From an uncultured Lachnospiraceae bacterium (lineage in GTDB: Bacteria > Bacillota > Clostridia > Lachnospirales > Lachnospiraceae): a DNA stretch of 13,506 nt. The notes under the pieces are model-generated. The model saw only the letters and a list, made by a program, of their open reading frames with translations, made no database searches and was not told the DNA's origin. The DNA is taken from assembly GCA_947625995.1 (NCBI GenBank), contig CANQQN010000029.1, forward strand, positions 1-13,506, read 5' to 3'. Both the position numbers and the translations under genes were made by a program. Of the stretch, positions 6,645 through 13,506 are shown piece by piece (position 1 is the stretch's first letter; every line of letters begins with the position of its first letter).

Positions 6645-7332
6645 GCCGTTTATTCTTGTGGTGGAGGACGACGCGCCTGTGCGAAATCTGATCTCGACCA
6701 CACTGAAAACACACGAGTATAAATATATCGCCGCGCCTACGGGAGAGCAGGCGATTCTGCAGGCATCCACTCATCAGCCGGATATCGTCCTGCTGGATCT
6801 GGGACTGCCGGATATGGACGGCGTGGAGGTGATCAGGCGTATCCGCAGCTGGTCAAATATGCCGATCATCGTGATCAGCGCCCGCAGTGAAGACAGCGAC
6901 AAGATCGAAGCGCTGGACAACGGCGCGGACGATTACCTGACTAAGCCTTTTTCCGTGGAAGAATTGCTGGCGAGATTGCGAGTTACCACACGGCGGCTTG
7001 TGATGATGCAGACGGAGAAGGGGGCGTCGGTGTTTGTCAACGGAAAGTTAAGGATCGATTACGCCGCCGGATGCGCTTATTATGGGGAGAATGAGCTGCA
7101 TCTGACGCCAATCGAATATAAGCTTATGTGTCTGATGGCAAAAAATGTGGGAAAAGTGCTGACCCACACTTATATCACGCAGAACGTTTGGGGCAGCAGC
7201 TGGGAAAATGACGTGGCTTCCCTGCGCGTATTTATGGCCGCGCTCCGGAAAAAGATTGAAGCGGAGCCCGGCGCGCCTCAGTATATCCAGACCCATATCG
7301 GCGTGGGGTACCGCATGATGAAAGTGGAATGA
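6637..7332 (+). CDS. kdpE: KdpE-like OmpR-family response regulator
   Basis: 231 residues. The receiver domain has the acidic pocket E10-D11-D12, phospho-acceptor D54 (VLLDLGLPDMDG), S81 and K103 in TKPFS. The C-terminal winged helix (about 127-230) ends in the typical VWGSSWENDVASLRVFMAALRKKIE...GVGYRM pattern. The cognate kinase is encoded immediately upstream with an eight-base overlap, and GGGGAGG lies about nine bases before the ATG. In other bacteria KdpE activates kdpFABC. Here the only visible K+ transporter is ktrAB upstream, so its likely target is that operon and/or kdp genes elsewhere. No U-tract terminator follows; a GC-rich stretch at 7339-7378 ends the operon region. Confidence 0.93.
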   Translation: MFKPFILVVEDDAPVRNLISTTLKTHEYKYIAAPTGEQAILQASTHQPDIVLLDLGLPDMDGVEVIRRIRSWSNMPIIVISARSEDSDKIEALDNGADDYLTKPFSVEELLARLRVTTRRLVMMQTEKGASVFVNGKLRIDYAAGCAYYGENELHLTPIEYKLMCLMAKNVGKVLTHTYITQNVWGSSWENDVASLRVFMAALRKKIEAEPGAPQYIQTHIGVGYRMMKVE

Positions 7333-7437
7333 ATTTGTCGCCGGTCGGAACATGTTCTGCGGCGGCCGCTTTCGGCGGATGAATGCGGTAAAGGTGCATA
7401 CGCTGTAAAAAAAAATAAATATAAATGCAAATTCTGC

Positions 7438-7465
7438 TTGACATATGGAAATATTGTAGTATGAT
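7438..7465 (+). promoter_or_regulatory. sigma-A promoter of the metal operon
   Basis: TTGACA (7438-7443) and TATGAT (7460-7465) are separated by 16 bases. The predicted start near 7472 falls within the operator palindrome. Confidence 0.75.
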
Positions 7466-7469
7466 AAAT

Positions 7470-7489
7470 ATATGAACAATTATTCAAAT
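7470..7489. promoter_or_regulatory. SmtB/CadC-type operator
   Basis: ATATGAACAA-TTATTCAAAT is a 20-bp imperfect palindrome with 8 of 10 paired positions matching and TGAA...TTCA cores, the style of known ArsR/SmtB zinc and cadmium operators. It covers the predicted transcription start of the adjacent repressor gene, so binding would block initiation. Confidence 0.75.
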
Positions 7490-7501
7490 GTTCAAATGTT
7501 C
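7483..7501 (+). repeat. TTCAAATG tandem repeat overlapping the operator
   Basis: TTCAAATG occurs twice in a row (7483-7490 and 7491-7498) followed by TTC. The first unit is the right half of the operator, so the second gives an extra half-site one turn or less away. Confidence 0.6.
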
Positions 7502-7544
7502 GGGCGTTAAAAGCAATTCATTTCCTGAGAAAAGAGGTGTATCC

Positions 7545-7901
7545 ATGGATTACGAGATCGAGCGCTGCGAGGACAATCACCAGCATACAAAGTTCGTGGA
7601 GCAGATCCGGCAGACCATGCCTTCCGAGGAGCGGCTTTACGATCTGGCGGAGTTGTTTCAGGTGTTCAGCGATTCCACCCGGATCAAGATCTTGTTTGTG
7701 TTGTTCCGGTCGGAGATGTGCGTGTGCGACATCGCAAATTCCCTGAATATGACCCAGTCGGCCATATCCCATCAGCTGCGGGTGTTAAAGCAGATGCGGC
7801 TGGTAAAAAACCGCAAGGAGGGAAAGACGGTGTTTTATTCGCTGGCGGACGACCACATTGTGACGATCTTAGGACAGGGCATGGAGCATATTTTAGAGTG
7901 A
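7545..7901 (+). CDS. ArsR/SmtB family metal-responsive repressor (CadC/ZiaR-like)
   Basis: 118 residues. A winged-helix dimer that leaves DNA on binding metal. The recognition region is NSLNMTQSAISHQLRVLKQMRLV (65-87). Two metal sites are readable. The alpha-3N site has C59-V-C61 in EMCVCD, plus C8, H12 and H14 in the N-terminal arm, as in CadC. The alpha-5 site is complete: D102, H104, H115 and E118, the DxHx10HxxE pattern of SmtB/CzrA. This predicts response to Zn(II) and Cd(II)/Pb(II). The ATG at 7545 has AGAGGTG seven bases upstream; the open frame to its left overlaps the operator and leader. The operator sits at its own promoter and the chaperone and efflux ATPase genes follow, so the operon is very likely autoregulated. 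Confidence 0.92.
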   Translation: MDYEIERCEDNHQHTKFVEQIRQTMPSEERLYDLAELFQVFSDSTRIKILFVLFRSEMCVCDIANSLNMTQSAISHQLRVLKQMRLVKNRKEGKTVFYSLADDHIVTILGQGMEHILE

Positions 7902-7974
7902 TCAAAATACAGTAAGTCTCAAAAAATCTGAGCAAATGTATCAAAACAAGAAAAATTTTAGGGAGGGTTTCATC

Positions 7975-8202
7975 ATGACAAAAACATTTATTCTGGAAGA
8001 TCTGGACTGCGCCCACTGCGCGGGCGTGATCGAGGAGAAGATCCAAAAACTGGACGAAGTAAAGAGCGCGCAGGTCAATTTTATGAGCAGGCGGCTGGTG
8101 ATCGACGCGGAGGAATCCGCCTTTGACAAGATCGTGAAAGACGCGAAAAAGATCATCAAAAAGGTGGAGCCGGATGTAGAAATGGTGGCTGCAAAATTAT
8201 GA
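7975..8202 (+). CDS. free-standing HMA heavy-metal-binding protein
   Basis: 75 residues, a single beta-alpha-beta-beta-alpha-beta HMA domain. The metal loop is D11-C12-A-H-C15; the aspartate before CxxC is typical of the Zn/Cd/Pb class, not the copper M-x-C-x-x-C class. It is cytoplasmic and is expected to deliver metal to, or regulate, the ATPase encoded next, which lacks its own HMA domain. GGGAGGG lies eight bases before the ATG at 7975. The stop overlaps the ATPase start as ATGA (8199-8202), indicating coupled translation and near-equal synthesis. Confidence 0.9.
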   Translation: MTKTFILEDLDCAHCAGVIEEKIQKLDEVKSAQVNFMSRRLVIDAEESAFDKIVKDAKKIIKKVEPDVEMVAAKL

Positions 8203-10055
8203 CGAAAAAAATGAAGAAACGCCTGTACAGGATTCTGGCAGGCGGCGTGGTATTTGCGGCAGCCCTGATCGTGGAGCATGGCCTGCATCTGGATTTTAAT
8301 ATTGCGCTGATCATCTATCTGGTCGCCTATCTGATCGTGGGCGGCGACGTGATCCGAAACGCTGTCCGTAACATCATGGGCGGGCAGGTCTTTGACGAGA
8401 ACTTTCTCATGGGCATTGCTACGGTGGGAGCCTTTTTTGTGGGCGACTGCGCCGAGGCGGTGGCGGTGATGCTCTTTTATCAGGTGGGAGAATTGTTCCA
8501 GAGCTATGCGGTGAACCGCTCCCGCAAGTCTATTTCTGCATTGATGGATATCCGTCCCGATTATGCCAACAAAAAGCAGGGGGACAGTATTGTGAAGGTT
8601 TCGCCTGAGGAAGTGGCGGTGGGGGACATCCTGCTGGTAAAGCCCGGCGAGCGGGTGCCTCTGGACGGTATCGTGAGAAAAGGCGATTCCACTTTGGATA
8701 CAAAGGCCCTGACCGGAGAGTCCATGCCGCGGGAGGTGGCCGAGGGCTCCGAGATCATCAGCGGCTGCATCAATCTTACCGGCGTGCTGGAGATCGAGGC
8801 CACGAAGGAATACGGACAATCTACGGTGGCAAAGATCCTGAAGCTGGTGGAGAGTCAGGGAGACAAAAAAGCAAAGACCGAAAATTTTATTACAAAATTT
8901 GCCAGATATTATACGCCGGTGGTCGTGATCCTTGCAGTGCTTCTGGCGGTGATCCCGTCTCTGCTCATACCGGGCGCGGCGTGGAGCGACTGGATCTACC
9001 GCGCGCTTTCCTTTCTCGTGATCTCCTGTCCCTGCGCTCTTGTGATCTCCATTCCCTTAAGCTTTTTCGGGGGACTGGGCGGCGCATCCAAGTGCGGCGT
9101 GCTCATTAAGGGCAGCAATTATCTGGAGGCGCTTGCCTACAGTGAGATCGGTGTGTTTGATAAGACGGGCACGCTGACCAAGGGACAGTTTCGCGTAGTA
9201 CAGGTTAATCCGGAGGGCTGCAGCGAAGAAGAACTGCTTTTGACGGCGGCGTATTGCGAAGGCTATTCCGGCCACCCCATTGCGGTTTCCATCAGGGAAG
9301 CCTACGGAAAAGAACTGGATCTGTCCCGTCTTTCCGATGTGGAGGAGGTGTCCGGCCATGGGATCCGGGCGGTGCTGGACGGGAAAGCGGCGGCGGCAGG
9401 CAACGAAAAGCTGATGAAGCAGCTGGGCGTCTCTGTCAAAAAGCCGGAAGCCGTGGGAAGTGTGATCTATGTGGTCTATGACGGCAGCTATATGGGCAGT
9501 CTTGTGATCGCCGACGTGATCAAAGAGGACGCCGCCGAGGCGTTGAAGCAGATGAAGTCTCTGGGCGTGAAGCGGACAGTGATGCTGACCGGAGACGCCA
9601 AGGCAGTGGGCGAAGCTGTGGCAGAGAAGCTTGGCGTGGATCAGGTGTACGCGGAACTGCTTCCGGCAGATAAGGTGGAAAAAATGGACGCCCTTATGAC
9701 GGAGAAAAGCGAGAAAGGCAAGCTGTTTTTTGTGGGCGACGGCATGAACGACGCGCCGGTGCTGGCCGGGGCGGATATCGGCATCGCTATGGGCGGCATG
9801 GGCAGCGACGCGGCCATAGAGGCGGCGGACGTGGTGATCATGACCGACGAGCCCTCCAAGATCCCGAAGGCTATCCGCATTGCCAGACGGACTCTGGGAA
9901 TCGTGCGGCAGAACATCGTCTTTGCCATCGGGGTGAAGGTGCTGGTACTCATTCTGGCGGCCTTTGGCCTTGCCTCCATGTGGGCGGCTGTGTTTGCGGA
10001 CGTAGGTGTGGCGGTGATCGCCATCTGCAATGCTATCCGCGCCTTAAAAGTTTAA
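8199..10055 (+). CDS. P1B-2-type heavy-metal exporting ATPase (CadA/ZntA class)
   Basis: 618 residues. It pumps divalent soft metals (Zn, Cd, Pb) out across the cytoplasmic membrane using ATP. Visible elements: actuator T172-G-E-S, transport-site C277-P-C279 in SCPCALVIS, phosphorylated D321 in FDKTGTLT, SGH359P of the nucleotide domain, and hinge G-D514-G-M-N-D518. K580 and D601 in the last two helices (GVKVLVL and ADVGVAVIAICNAIRAL) are the extra residues that mark P1B-2. The N-terminus goes straight into the first helices with no HMA domain, and the domain is instead the separate 75-residue protein upstream. Start by the ATGA overlap. Substrate is inferred from motifs and from the CadC-like repressor; copper is unlikely. 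Confidence 0.94.
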   Translation: MTKKMKKRLYRILAGGVVFAAALIVEHGLHLDFNIALIIYLVAYLIVGGDVIRNAVRNIMGGQVFDENFLMGIATVGAFFVGDCAEAVAVMLFYQVGELFQSYAVNRSRKSISALMDIRPDYANKKQGDSIVKVSPEEVAVGDILLVKPGERVPLDGIVRKGDSTLDTKALTGESMPREVAEGSEIISGCINLTGVLEIEATKEYGQSTVAKILKLVESQGDKKAKTENFITKFARYYTPVVVILAVLLAVIPSLLIPGAAWSDWIYRALSFLVISCPCALVISIPLSFFGGLGGASKCGVLIKGSNYLEALAYSEIGVFDKTGTLTKGQFRVVQVNPEGCSEEELLLTAAYCEGYSGHPIAVSIREAYGKELDLSRLSDVEEVSGHGIRAVLDGKAAAAGNEKLMKQLGVSVKKPEAVGSVIYVVYDGSYMGSLVIADVIKEDAAEALKQMKSLGVKRTVMLTGDAKAVGEAVAEKLGVDQVYAELLPADKVEKMDALMTEKSEKGKLFFVGDGMNDAPVLAGADIGIAMGGMGSDAAIEAADVVIMTDEPSKIPKAIRIARRTLGIVRQNIVFAIGVKVLVLILAAFGLASMWAAVFADVGVAVIAICNAIRALKV

Positions 10056-10056
10056 C

Positions 10057-10086
10057 AAAAAAGAGGGAATTCTCTTGTGTTTTTTG
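10057..10086 (+). terminator. weak terminator after the ATPase gene
   Basis: AAGAG (10061-10065) pairs with CTCTT (10072-10076) around a six-base loop, flanked by A6 before and T6 (10080-10085) three bases after. The stem is short, so termination may be partial. The T-run overlaps the next promoter. Confidence 0.4.
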
Positions 10087-10103
10087 TGCACAACGCTTAT
10101 AAT
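10075..10103 (+). promoter_or_regulatory. promoter of the solute-binding lipoprotein gene
   Basis: TTGTGT (10075-10080) and a perfect TATAAT (10098-10103) are 17 bases apart. Between them lies the perfect palindrome TTGTGCACAA (10084-10093), well placed for a repressor. Confidence 0.6.
10084..10093. promoter_or_regulatory. TTGTGCACAA palindrome in the promoter spacer
   Basis: A perfect 10-bp palindrome between -35 and -10. It is a candidate operator for a dimeric repressor; the regulator is not encoded in the window. Confidence 0.4.
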
Positions 10104-10139
10104 CGAACTATAAAAATAAGCTGTGCAAGGAGGTAAAAC

Positions 10140-11783
10140 ATGAAAAAGAGAATCTTATCGCTTTTCATAATTGTGTCTATGATGGCTGTCATGATAGCGG
10201 GCTGCGGCTCCGGCGGGGAAACTTCCGGCGGTGTGGAAGGAGATCCCAGCGTAGAAAAATGGCCCAAAGAGGACGTGACCGTCACATGGTGGCTGGTAGG
10301 CGGTACAGATACCTACTACCAGACTTATTGGACAGAAATGAAAAGCATGAAGGCCATTCAGGCTTCTGTCGGTATCAATATCGACTTTCAGGTTGCACAG
10401 AATTATGATTCCTATCTGCCTATGATGGCCGCCAACAATTATGCGGATATCGTTACCGGCCTGAATCTGTCAAAATACCCCGGGCGTATGGCGGGAATGT
10501 ACAAAGACAATGTTTCTGTGGACCTGCGTCCGTATATGGATGAATATATGCCGAACTTCAAGAAGATTCTGGAGGATTACCCGGATCTTGCAAGGGATAT
10601 CCGTCTGGACGACGGCGCGTATACCTTTGTAAGTACGCTGTATGACATTCATGATGACAATGACAGGATCGCGTCTTCGGAATTTGGTATCGCCATGCGG
10701 CAGGACTGGCTGGATGCGGTAGGGCTTGATGTTCCCGAAAATATGGAAGAATGGTATCAGGTGCTCACTGCATTCAAGACGCAGGATCCCAACGGCAACG
10801 GCCAGCGGGATGAGGTTCCCGCGTGTATGGCTTCCTCCGGATGGAAATATTTCCTTCCCGCTTACGGCATTGATGACGACCCCAGTATCATGAAGGACGA
10901 GAATGGCAACAGCAAGGTTGTCAACGGCTATATGTCAAGTGAATACAAGCAGTTTCTGACAGAGTTTAATAAGTGGTACACAGACGGCCTTTTTGAGAAT
11001 ATGTTTGAACAGACCTCCATTGAGAAGAGAGACGAGCTTGTGACCAACAATATCGCAGGTGTATGGAAAGGAGAGGCCAGACATTTTGATATGGACGACA
11101 AGGATTCCAGCTTGTCAAAGCTCCGTGAAAAGGCTCCTTCCGCAGAATTCGCGGCGGCGCCGTGGCCGAAGACGGCGGACGGCTATCAATGGTGCTTCTC
11201 TGATATCAATTCCTTCAACAGAGACACCACTGTAATTACAAGCAATGCGGTAGCCCATGACACCGACGAGGCGGCGGCCTATCTCATTGACTATATGCTT
11301 TCGGAATCAGGCTCCACCTACACCACATGGGGCATCGAGGGAGAGAGCTATGAGGTGGTCAACGGCGAGAAGAAGCTGTTAGACGGCATGGATGAGCAGG
11401 TGAGCTTCAACGGCAGCAACATTGTGAAGTTTAATCTTTACGCGGACCCGATCACGGTTGCGCTGCCTAATTTCGGCGAAGTTTCCGATTATATCCTTGC
11501 AGGGAAATCCAAAGAGTATGTGGAGGCAAGCACCGTCTGGGCGCAGGGCGATACCTCCTACAAGATGCCTGCATCCTGCCAGCTTTCCGTGGAACTGCAG
11601 GAGGAGGTAGAGGATATTGTGACAGACATGAAGAACTATACTACCAAGATGCGCCAGCGGTTTATTACAGGAAAAGAGCCTTTGACCAACTACGATACTT
11701 ACGTGGGTAACGTAAAGCGTCTGGGCGGCGATAAATACGAAGAGATCTGGCAGCGGGCCTATGATGCGTACATAGCCAGATAA
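10140..11783 (+). CDS. extracellular solute-binding lipoprotein, LplA/LipO-like (family 1)
   Basis: 547 residues. A lipid-anchored substrate-binding protein of the ABC sugar-uptake type, placed on the outer face of the membrane. The signal peptide has MKKR, a hydrophobic core and lipobox I19-A-G-C22, followed by a Gly/Ser-rich linker. The mature part starts with the VTVTWWLVGG strand. At about 216-225 there is an EF-hand-like DPNGNGQRDE motif, common in LplA-type proteins. Length fits the ~550-residue LplA group, which normally sits beside two permease genes (LplB and LplC types). None is present here: the gene has its own promoter and a strong terminator, so it is an orphan binder that must use permeases encoded elsewhere. 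AAGGAGG lies six bases before the ATG. The ligand cannot be read from the sequence; an oligosaccharide is the usual guess. Confidence 0.88.
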   Translation: MKKRILSLFIIVSMMAVMIAGCGSGGETSGGVEGDPSVEKWPKEDVTVTWWLVGGTDTYYQTYWTEMKSMKAIQASVGINIDFQVAQNYDSYLPMMAANNYADIVTGLNLSKYPGRMAGMYKDNVSVDLRPYMDEYMPNFKKILEDYPDLARDIRLDDGAYTFVSTLYDIHDDNDRIASSEFGIAMRQDWLDAVGLDVPENMEEWYQVLTAFKTQDPNGNGQRDEVPACMASSGWKYFLPAYGIDDDPSIMKDENGNSKVVNGYMSSEYKQFLTEFNKWYTDGLFENMFEQTSIEKRDELVTNNIAGVWKGEARHFDMDDKDSSLSKLREKAPSAEFAAAPWPKTADGYQWCFSDINSFNRDTTVITSNAVAHDTDEAAAYLIDYMLSESGSTYTTWGIEGESYEVVNGEKKLLDGMDEQVSFNGSNIVKFNLYADPITVALPNFGEVSDYILAGKSKEYVEASTVWAQGDTSYKMPASCQLSVELQEEVEDIVTDMKNYTTKMRQRFITGKEPLTNYDTYVGNVKRLGGDKYEEIWQRAYDAYIAR

Positions 11784-11793
11784 GACCAAAAAT

Positions 11794-11841
11794 AAAAAGG
11801 ATGTTGGGAAGCAACTGTCTGCTTCCCGGCATCCTTTTTTT
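11794..11841. terminator. strong, probably bidirectional terminator
   Basis: GGGAAGCA (11806-11813) pairs with TGCTTCCC (11820-11827). The stem continues through two T.G wobbles into AAAAAGGATG against CATCCTTTTT, then ends in T7. The left side is A-rich, so the opposite strand also has a U-tract, serving the convergent minus-strand gene. Confidence 0.9.
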
Positions 11842-11878
11842 GCATTAGGAAAATGCGCGAGTCAAGTGAATGGATGGC

Positions 11879-11906
11879 AAAGTGTCGCCGCCGGGCGACA
11901 CTTTTA
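11879..11906. repeat. palindromic repeat copy 2 (AAGTGTCGC type)
   Basis: AAAGTGTCGCC-loop-GGCGACACTTT forms an 11-bp perfect stem (11879-11889 with 11894-11904) and a four-base loop, then TTA. It matches the copy at 2100-2126 in both arms and in the trailing TTTTA. It lies 10 bases beyond the stop of the minus-strand oxidoreductase gene. Confidence 0.65.
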
Positions 11907-11915
11907 TGTCAGAGA

Positions 11916-13475
11916 TCATGTTTCCTCATGATATTCCTTGTCCGTATTTACATTCCAGATATTTTCTTTGTCTGTCCTGCCGGAGAGGATGTTACCTACC
12001 GCCTCAAAAGATGTGACCATGGAATGATCCATGTTGTTGTAGCGGTGCTGTCCGTTCCGGCCGATGCAGTAGAGATTGGGAAAGGTGTTCAGCCATGATA
12101 TCAGGGTATCGATCTCATCATAGGTGTCAAAATAGGCGGGATAGGCTTTTTTTACCTTTTCCCGGTGGCTGTCCAAGATCTTCTGGTGTTCGCCGATGAC
12201 GCCCATCTTCTGCAGTTCTTTCACTGCCATCTCTACGCATGCCTCATCGGACATGTTCCAGAAATCGTCCCCTTCCTTGCAGAAATACTCCAGACCGATC
12301 CATACAGTGTGTTCCGCGTCCTTCACCAGATAGGGAGACCAGTTATTGAAGATCTGGATGCGGCCAAGCTTGACGCCGGTGTCCTGTACGTAGATCCAGC
12401 AGTCCGGCACAATGTTGCCCAGCGTTTTGATGTCTGTCTCATTCTTCAGGTTCAGATGATCCACCAGAAGGCCCACGGTAACGAAGTCCCGGTAGGGAAG
12501 TCCCGCTGCAATGGCAGCCTCTTTTGCAGGAACTGCGCTGCCCATACCTGCCACCAGATCTTTGACAGGCATGGAGGAGAGGAAGAGATCTCCCTCCATC
12601 TGTTTTGTTTCGCCCTGTTCTTCATAAACTACGGCCTTTATCTGCGTTCCCTCTGTGAGGATCTGCTTAACGGAGCAGTTTTTTTGGATCTTTCCGCCCA
12701 GCTTTTCAAATTCCTCAGCTACGGTTTCCCATAGCTGGCCGGGACCAAGCTTTGGATAGACAAATTCTTCGATGAGGGAGGTCTCCACTTTGCGGTCCTT
12801 TTTGCTGCCAAATACCTTTGAGAACATATCCTTTATCACAGCCCGGATGGAGAGCCCCTTTACCCTCTGCGCGCCCCAGTCCGCGGAAATCTGGCTGGGA
12901 TGGCGCCCCCACAGCTTTTCGGTGTAGCCCTCAAAAAACATAGAATAAAGAACCTTGCCGAAACGGTTGATGTAGAAGTTTTCCAGAGAATCCTCAGGCT
13001 TCTTTGCCACGGCGGCCCGCAGGTAGCTGCAGCCGGCTTTGATCGTGGTGGCAAAGCCCATGTTTTTAATTGTCTCAAGCTTTAAGCTCACAGGATAATC
13101 AAAGAATTTCTTTTTGTAGTAAATACGGGAAACCCTCCTGCGCACCAGCATAACGCGGTCTTCCGTTTCCGGGTCCGGACCGCCTTCTGCCAGCGGCTTT
13201 TGGCGGTGCAGCTTCTTGTCGTCGAAGGAAGGCGCGCCCTGCGTAGGCATCATTTCGGCCCACCATCTGGTAACGTCGGGATCCTTGGAGAAAAAGCGGT
13301 GCCCGCCGATGTCCATGCGGTGGCCATTGTACTGCACCGTGCGGGAAATGCCGCCGATGCAGCCGCTTTCTTCCAAGATTACTACTTCATAATCGGAAGC
13401 AGAAGACTGCTTCAACAGTTCATATCCGGCAGTCAGGCCTGCCGGGCCCGCGCCGATGATGATCACTTTTTTCAT
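11916..13475 (-). CDS. FAD-dependent amine-oxidase-fold oxidoreductase (protoporphyrinogen-oxidase-like)
   Basis: 519 residues. The N-terminal FAD-binding Rossmann motif is G8-A-G10-P-A-G13 with E35 (VVILEES) for the ribose, followed by GGISRTVQYNGHRMDIGGHRFF, the GG-R motif of the monoamine oxidase/HemY superfamily. The middle has the TEKLWGRHPSQISADWGAQRVKGLS block, and the C-terminus has IGRNGQHRYNNMDHSMVTS for flavin contact. This combination is familiar from a family of uncharacterised NAD(P)/FAD-dependent oxidoreductases often placed with surface-polysaccharide genes; a role in nucleotide-sugar or glycan chemistry is inferred, and heme synthesis is not supported by any neighbour. Complete and cytosolic, with no membrane helix. 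The ATG at 13475 is preferred to the one at 13481 because CGGAG then lies eight bases upstream instead of two. Confidence 0.88.
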   Translation of the reverse strand: MKKVIIIGAGPAGLTAGYELLKQSSASDYEVVILEESGCIGGISRTVQYNGHRMDIGGHRFFSKDPDVTRWWAEMMPTQGAPSFDDKKLHRQKPLAEGGPDPETEDRVMLVRRRVSRIYYKKKFFDYPVSLKLETIKNMGFATTIKAGCSYLRAAVAKKPEDSLENFYINRFGKVLYSMFFEGYTEKLWGRHPSQISADWGAQRVKGLSIRAVIKDMFSKVFGSKKDRKVETSLIEEFVYPKLGPGQLWETVAEEFEKLGGKIQKNCSVKQILTEGTQIKAVVYEEQGETKQMEGDLFLSSMPVKDLVAGMGSAVPAKEAAIAAGLPYRDFVTVGLLVDHLNLKNETDIKTLGNIVPDCWIYVQDTGVKLGRIQIFNNWSPYLVKDAEHTVWIGLEYFCKEGDDFWNMSDEACVEMAVKELQKMGVIGEHQKILDSHREKVKKAYPAYFDTYDEIDTLISWLNTFPNLYCIGRNGQHRYNNMDHSMVTSFEAVGNILSGRTDKENIWNVNTDKEYHEET

Positions 13476-13506
13476 GTGCATACTCCGATGATCTTTTGAT
13501 TTTTTT

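Noticed and set aside
7348..7357. Perfect palindrome GAACATGTTC after kdpE
   Set aside because: It is in a GC-rich tail with no T-tract and about 80 bases upstream of the next promoter; it resembles the metal operator only in GAAC and is probably chance.
7902..7974. Small hairpin CTCA...TGAG between the repressor and the HMA gene
   Set aside because: Four pairs and no T-tract; the genes are most likely co-transcribed.
12165..12734. 189-codon plus-strand frame within the oxidoreductase gene
   Set aside because: Antisense shadow; the minus-strand frame has a full set of FAD-family motifs from end to end.

Overview
The window looks like chromosomal DNA from a Gram-positive, low-to-medium GC Clostridia-type bacterium, most likely a gut Lachnospiraceae relative. 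The basis is strong GGAGG ribosome sites before nearly every gene, a type II lipoprotein signal, a Ktr-type potassium system, a CadC-like repressor and compact operons separated by U-tract hairpins. This placement is inference from gene style. No phage structural genes, transposases, tRNAs, rRNAs or CRISPR arrays were found.

Layout, left to right. (1) 1-149 has no gene but holds a 20-bp-stem hairpin. (2) 150-1013, minus strand: a cytoplasmic M15-type peptidoglycan peptidase with two SH3b wall-binding repeats, phage-endolysin in style. (3) 1179-1997, plus strand: an Mrp/NBP35 iron-sulfur carrier ATPase with its own extended -10 promoter and a strong terminator. (4) 2301-7332, plus strand: a potassium-homeostasis block consisting of KtrB/TrkH channel, KtrA/TrkA gating subunit, an 85-residue single-TM protein of unknown function, a KdpD-like sensor kinase and a KdpE-like response regulator. 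(5) 7438-10055, plus strand: a metal-resistance operon with a CadC/SmtB-type repressor behind its own operator, a free-standing HMA metallochaperone and a P1B-2 (Zn/Cd/Pb) exporting ATPase. (6) 10140-11783, plus strand: a solitary solute-binding lipoprotein bounded by its own promoter and terminator. (7) 11916-13475, minus strand: an FAD-dependent amine-oxidase-fold oxidoreductase converging on the lipoprotein gene.

The most interesting part is the potassium block. KdpDE normally controls the KdpFABC pump, but here the pair sits directly behind a Ktr transporter. The kinase lacks the N-terminal KdpD ATPase domain and begins at the USP domain. That domain carries an exact match to the SxS-X20-FTAxY motif described for cyclic di-AMP binding in Staphylococcus aureus KdpD. 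KtrA-type proteins also bind cyclic di-AMP through RCK_C, so one second messenger could act on both transporter activity and transporter expression. A pair of TTTATAC direct repeats 32 bp apart upstream of ktrB is a candidate KdpE target.

The metal operon is a readable autoregulated circuit: a TTGACA/TATGAT promoter, a 20-bp SmtB-type palindrome over the predicted transcription start, and a repressor with both the alpha-3N cysteine site and a complete alpha-5 D/H/H/E site. A short palindromic hairpin, AAGTGTCGC-loop-GCGRCACTT, occurs in two intergenic regions about 9.8 kb apart and is probably a dispersed genomic repeat.
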